Part shown: piece by piece, positions 6,822-9,458 of the stretch
Position numbering within the stretch: position 1 is the first letter of the stretch
Layout of the letters: every line of letters begins with the position of its first letter
Origin: Alphaproteobacteria bacterium
Lineage (GTDB): Bacteria > Pseudomonadota > Alphaproteobacteria > Micavibrionales > UBA2020
NCBI GenBank assembly: GCA_029266795.1
Contig: JAQSWE010000081.1
Span: 1-9,458, forward strand
Length of the DNA: 9,458 nucleotides
Direction of reading: 5' to 3'
Notes under the pieces: model-generated
The model's input: the letters and a program-made list of their open reading frames with translations, nothing else
The model's database searches: none
What the model was told of the DNA's origin: nothing
Translations under genes and position numbers: made by a program

Positions 6822-6849
6822 ATGATAAAGTCCCGAGGTGACGAGTCAA
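6822..6849 (-). promoter_or_regulatory. Sigma-70-type promoter for the 277-residue gene
   Basis: On the minus strand TTGACT (6844-6849) and TATCAT (6822-6827) each match the consensus at five of six positions with a 16-base spacer. Transcription would begin near 6815, leaving a leader of about 100 bases before the ATG at 6717. Confidence 0.6.
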
Positions 6850-6891
6850 CGGCCATTCTTTACAGAAAGAGTCTTTTTGAGATTTCGTGTT

Positions 6892-7296
6892 TTACGCAAT
6901 CGTGTCCAGCAGGTCGCCAAGCATTTCGTCCTGCGTTTTGATTACGGAAACATTCGCCTTGAAAAGCGCTTTGGTTTCAATCAGGTTCACCAGCTGCTCA
7001 GCCAGATCCACATCAGGCACGGCGACCAATCCCTCTGCATTCGCGTGAACCGATGACGGATCATAGATTACGGAATATGCATTTAGATCGGGCCGCACCT
7101 GCGCGGAAACGCCGCCGCCCGCCTGCGAAGATAAATCCACAGTCACGGGTGTGTATACGGTTGAGGCGGGCGCTGACGGATCGGCGGAGGGCACAGTGCC
7201 CGCCGTCGAGGCATTGGCGATATTGCTGGCGGTGGCCGCCAGCCGCGTCGTCTGGGCCCGAAGACCCGATAGCGCAATCGATAATGCATCCGTCAT
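6892..7296 (-). CDS. FlgC-like flagellar basal-body rod protein
   Basis: This 134-residue protein has both hallmarks of the flagellar rod/hook family. The N-terminus is LSGLRAQTTRLAATASNIANAST (in pieces: SGLRAQ, then ASNIANAST), the rod-domain signature. The C-terminus has DLAEQLVNLIETKALFKAN followed by VIKTQDEMLGDLLDTIA, the rod C-terminal helix. The length is that of FlgC, the proximal rod protein assembled across the periplasm after export through the flagellar type III apparatus, so there is no cleaved signal peptide. The central part (about 33-75) is Ser/Pro/Ala-rich and shorter on recognisable motifs. AGGG lies about nine bases before the ATG. No other flagellar gene is nearby, whereas flgC normally sits between flgB and fliE, so this is either a displaced flgC or a paralogue; for that reason no symbol is given. 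Confidence 0.85.
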   Translation of the reverse strand: MTDALSIALSGLRAQTTRLAATASNIANASTAGTVPSADPSAPASTVYTPVTVDLSSQAGGGVSAQVRPDLNAYSVIYDPSSVHANAEGLVAVPDVDLAEQLVNLIETKALFKANVSVIKTQDEMLGDLLDTIA

Positions 7297-7341
7297 TTAT
7301 AAACCCTGCCTCACCAAATACCTTCCGGAAAACGGGTAAAC

Positions 7342-7371
7342 GCCTGCGGCATACGACGCATGCCGAAAGGC
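7342..7371. repeat. 30-bp inverted repeat in divergent intergenic region
   Basis: GCCT-G-CGGCAT (7342-7352) is mirrored by ATGCCG-AA-AGGC (7360-7371) around the centre ACGACGC. This gives ten complementary pairs with a small internal mismatch. It sits about 45 bases upstream of the FlgC-like ATG and could be an operator or a leader hairpin for that gene. No U tract follows it. Confidence 0.5.
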
Positions 7372-7417
7372 GAATAGACAGATTCCAGACGATGACTCCA
7401 TTATGCCATATGACGGC

Positions 7418-7432
7418 TTAATAATAAGTTAT
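7418..7432 (+). promoter_or_regulatory. Possible CtrA-type binding site
   Basis: TTAA-N7-TTAT differs by one base from the alphaproteobacterial CtrA full site TTAA-N7-TTAA. It lies between the divergent FlgC-like and secreted-protein genes, five bases upstream of a -35 element. The flagellar neighbour makes CtrA control plausible, but the match is short and AT-rich spacers give such matches by chance. Confidence 0.3.
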
Positions 7433-7436
7433 GCTT

Positions 7437-7465
7437 TTGAACTTATAGTAAATTTAGGCTAGATT
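7437..7465 (+). promoter_or_regulatory. Sigma-70-type promoter for the secreted Trp-rich protein gene
   Basis: TTGAAC (7437-7442) and TAGATT (7460-7465) have a 17-base spacer. The start would be near 7472, about 30 bases before the ATG, leaving room for the strong AGGAG site six bases upstream of the start codon. Confidence 0.5.
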
Positions 7466-7501
7466 CGGAAGTCACAGGATTAGAGTCTTTAGGAGACATC
7501 C

Positions 7502-8092
7502 ATGAAATATCCCGTCAGAACCCTCGCCGCGACCGCGCTCGTCGCGCTCATCGCAGCCGCAGCGCCCGCGCAGGCCGGCAAGCACGAATGGGGCGCGGAG
7601 GGCGACATGATGGCCATCAAGGGCAGCATGCTCGACAACGGTTTCAGGGATGCCGCGCGCACCATCAACCGCCTGCCATCAGGCGATGTTTTTGCGCCGC
7701 AGCGCATGTACGACAAGCCGGAGCATTACGGCTTCAAGCCTTACGTTTCCAACTGGGACCCGCAGAACGACCACCCGCAACAGTGGGACGGACTGGACTG
7801 GGACCCGTCCATGTGGAACAAGGACTGGACGCCGGAGGTGACGCTCAACAAATTCTTCAAGGCGCGGATTTTCGAGCGCCAGTTCATGCGCAAGGGCAAG
7901 CCGCCCGTGCCGGTGCTGGAACTGGGCCCGACCTTTTATAAGATCTCCGACCTCGACCAGCGCCGCGCGCTGAAGCTGCTGTCCGATTTCACCGGCGTCT
8001 TCAACGAAGGCTTCCCCGTGGTCGAGCTGCGCGACTGGCACACCGCCGAGATCGTCGGCACCTATACGCCCAAAGGCATGTTCATGAACTGA
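7502..8092 (+). CDS. Secreted Trp-rich protein of unknown function
   Basis: I do not recognise this 196-residue protein. A clear signal peptide occupies residues 1-25 with cleavage after AQA, so it should be periplasmic or secreted. The mature part has no cysteine and no further membrane segment. Residues 85-109 hold five tryptophans amid Asp, Pro and Asn (W85, W95, W100, W105, W109), suggesting a compact aromatic motif, possibly for binding carbohydrate or peptide, though this is inference. The C-terminal part (about 110-196) looks like an ordinary mixed alpha/beta fold with a helix around DLDQRRALKLLSDFTGVF. The ATG has a strong AGGAG six bases upstream and a promoter just before. The next gene, a lipoprotein, starts 55 bases on in the same direction, so the two may share a transcript unless the small hairpin between them stops it. 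Confidence 0.85.
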   Translation: MKYPVRTLAATALVALIAAAAPAQAGKHEWGAEGDMMAIKGSMLDNGFRDAARTINRLPSGDVFAPQRMYDKPEHYGFKPYVSNWDPQNDHPQQWDGLDWDPSMWNKDWTPEVTLNKFFKARIFERQFMRKGKPPVPVLELGPTFYKISDLDQRRALKLLSDFTGVFNEGFPVVELRDWHTAEIVGTYTPKGMFMN

Positions 8093-8130
8093 TCCGGCGG
8101 CGCCGGATTCCTGCTACGCCCGCTTTTTTT
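8092..8130 (+). terminator. Weak terminator-like hairpin and T run
   Basis: ATCCGGC (8092-8098) pairs with GCCGGAT (8102-8108) around a three-base loop, a strong GC hairpin starting at the stop codon. A run of seven T lies at 8124-8130, but 15 bases separate it from the stem, so it is not a canonical Rho-independent terminator. It may only reduce read-through into the lipoprotein gene. Confidence 0.35.
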
Positions 8131-8147
8131 GAAAGAGGCTCTTTGCG

Positions 8148-8900
8148 ATGAAAAACTCCTTCCTGCTCTCCGCCGCGCTGCTGGCCGCCCTTGCCGTCAC
8201 CGGCTGCAACGTGAACATGCGCGACAGCTTCGCGCCGTCGAAGCAGATGAGCTATTCACCCAATGATGCGGGCTACGTCAAATACGTGAACGACTTCACG
8301 GGCACCGACACGCATGTGTTCAAGACGGGCGACCGCTCCTTCACCATGCGCGGCACGCCGCCCCTGAAAGGTGTGATCGAGCCCTGGTACGACTGGAACG
8401 ACATCAGCAACGTCGGCAGCAAGGCCGTGTCTTTCAATGACTGCGGCAAATGCAACCTTGCGATGGGCGCGGAGGCCGAAGTCATGACCCGCAACCTGCG
8501 CGGCCATACCGTTTCGCTGTCGCTCTGCTATTACGACGTACCGGGCAAGACAGGCCCCGTTTGCTTCGCGGGCGATTCCGCGATGCTGGGCGCGGACATC
8601 AAGGAATGGAAAAAAATGTCGGTCACCGTTCCCTTCGACCAGTTCCGCACGATCGCCTATAAACACGCGCGCATCCATCTCGATGTCGACCGCGGCAACG
8701 AGAAAATCCGTAACGAGAAAATCGGCAAGGCCGGTTTCGAGGGCACGATCTGGGCCGACAATTTCCGCTTCATGCTGGCCGAGCAGTCGGGCAGCGAGAA
8801 ATACAACGTGAAACTGTCGGGCGCATTGTGGCCGGACGATTATAGCGGCTGGCAGGAAGCGGGAAAACCGCGCGACCCGCTGCAATCCTGGCAGCCTTAA
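8148..8900 (+). CDS. Lipoprotein of unknown function with CxxC motif
   Basis: I do not recognise the family. The 250-residue precursor has a lipoprotein signal ending VTGC with the lipid-bearing Cys20, followed by Asn rather than the Asp that favours inner-membrane retention, so an outer-membrane location is likely. The mature protein carries four more cysteines: C99 and C102 in a CGKC motif, plus C127 and C139, which could form two disulfides or bind metal. The body looks beta-rich, with aromatic pairs such as EPWYDWND (78-85) and TIWADNFRFML, as in jelly-roll carbohydrate-binding folds, although this is only an impression. A five-residue duplication lies at 184-193. AGAGG lies about ten bases before the ATG. 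It follows the secreted Trp-rich gene and precedes the M48 protease gene, all in one direction, suggesting an envelope cluster. Confidence 0.87.
   Translation: MKNSFLLSAALLAALAVTGCNVNMRDSFAPSKQMSYSPNDAGYVKYVNDFTGTDTHVFKTGDRSFTMRGTPPLKGVIEPWYDWNDISNVGSKAVSFNDCGKCNLAMGAEAEVMTRNLRGHTVSLSLCYYDVPGKTGPVCFAGDSAMLGADIKEWKKMSVTVPFDQFRTIAYKHARIHLDVDRGNEKIRNEKIGKAGFEGTIWADNFRFMLAEQSGSEKYNVKLSGALWPDDYSGWQEAGKPRDPLQSWQP
8697..8726 (+). repeat. 15-bp tandem duplication inside the lipoprotein gene
   Basis: Two adjacent 15-base units (8697-8711 and 8712-8726) share their first 12 bases, AACGAGAAAATC. They encode NEKIR and NEKIG at residues 184-193. The repeat is in frame and leaves the protein intact. Confidence 0.8.
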
Positions 8901-8946
8901 AAACAGGCGGCATGCGCAGGGACAGGCGCGGCCGGACGTATAAACA

Positions 8947-9458
8947 ATGATGATGAAACGGTTTTTAATCGCACTGGCGCTGATCGCGCTCGTCACTGTC
9001 TCTGCGCGCGCCGATGCCGCCGGCATGGGCGTGATCCGTGACGAGGAGATCGAGCAGTCCTTGCGCATCTTCGGCAAGCCGGTCTTCGACCAGGCCGGCC
9101 TTTCCCCCTCGGCCGTCAAGTTCATCCTGATCGACCAGAACGAACTCAATGCGTTTGTGGCGGGCGGGCAGAACATCTTTTTCTTCACCGGACTTATTTT
9201 GCGGACCAAAAATCCCGCAGAACTGATTGGCGTCATGGCGCATGAAACCGGCCACATCGCCAATGGCGACCTGATCCGCATGCGGTCGGAAATGGAAGAC
9301 CTGTCGTTTCAGATGATGGCGGCGACGCTGCTGGGCATCGCGATCGGCGCGGCCTCTGGTTCCGGTGAAGCAGGTATGGCGGTTATATCCGCCGGGTCAT
9401 CGGTCGGGCAGCGCACGGCGCTGCGCCATAGCCGCATACAGGAAACGGCAGCCGACCA
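8947..9458 (+). CDS. Exported M48 family zinc metalloprotease, BepA/YfgC-like (N-terminal part, runs off right edge)
   Basis: The frame is open from a run of three ATGs (8947, 8950, 8953) to the window end, giving 170 codons. A signal peptide (about 1-22, with cleavage after ARA or slightly later) sends it to the periplasm. The M48 zinc site is complete: HETGH at 99-103 supplies two ligands and the catalytic glutamate, and E166 in RIQETAAD matches the third ligand of the family ExxAD motif. The preceding AFVAGGQNIFFFTGLI (69-84) is the typical M48 strand region. A hydrophobic, glycine-rich segment lies at about 123-150. BepA/YfgC-type members act in outer-membrane protein quality control and usually carry C-terminal TPR repeats, which would lie outside the window. 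The Shine-Dalgarno site is weak, and which of the three ATGs is used cannot be decided. It lies 46 bases after the lipoprotein gene. Confidence 0.93.
   Translation, partial: MMMKRFLIALALIALVTVSARADAAGMGVIRDEEIEQSLRIFGKPVFDQAGLSPSAVKFILIDQNELNAFVAGGQNIFFFTGLILRTKNPAELIGVMAHETGHIANGDLIRMRSEMEDLSFQMMAATLLGIAIGAASGSGEAGMAVISAGSSVGQRTALRHSRIQETAAD

Noticed and set aside
5854..6825. 323-codon open frame on the plus strand opposite the 277-residue gene
   Set aside because: It covers the promoter, leader and whole of the minus-strand gene, has no ribosome binding site, and its composition is shadow-like.
8256..9281. 341-codon open frame on the minus strand
   Set aside because: It is antisense to both the lipoprotein gene and the M48 gene, which have signal sequences and catalytic motifs.
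1..9458. CRISPR arrays, insertion sequences, toxin-antitoxin pairs
   Set aside because: No regularly spaced repeats, transposase motifs or paired small toxin genes were seen on either strand.

Overview
The window looks like chromosomal DNA of an alphaproteobacterium with fairly GC-rich genes. This is inferred from gene content and style: Dot/Icm-type (type IVB) secretion genes, a FlgC-like rod protein, a DUF3095 protein, a YfgC/BepA-like M48 protease, and GC-rich coding blocks separated by AT-rich spacers. The exact order cannot be fixed from sequence alone; Rhodospirillales- or Micavibrio-like lineages are a guess.

Left block (1-2831, minus strand): a three-gene operon read dotM/icmP, a small single-pass membrane protein of 166 residues, then dotL/icmO, which runs off the left edge. 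DotL is the coupling ATPase and DotM its inner-membrane partner in the Dot/Icm type IVB system that hands effectors to the transport channel. In Legionella icmP and icmO are neighbours; here an unrecognised membrane-protein gene sits between them. It is the strongest candidate in the window for an undescribed component.

Junction (2832-3371): divergent promoter space, a tRNA-Thr(TGT) gene with a good sigma-70 promoter and encoded CCA, then about 270 bases of AT-rich DNA without a convincing gene.

Middle (3372-7296): a 95-residue orphan on the plus strand ends exactly where a convergent minus-strand pair ends. That pair is a DUF3095 protein with cyclase-like motifs followed by an exported alpha/beta hydrolase. 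Upstream of it, on the same strand, are a Rho-independent terminator, a 277-residue helical protein of unknown function with its own promoter, and a lone FlgC-like flagellar rod protein.

Right block (7502-9458, plus strand): three envelope genes. They encode a secreted Trp-rich protein of unknown family, a lipoprotein of unknown family with a CxxC motif, and the start of an exported M48 zinc metalloprotease (BepA/YfgC-like). The spacer between the FlgC-like gene and this block holds a 30-bp dyad, a near-CtrA-type site and a promoter.
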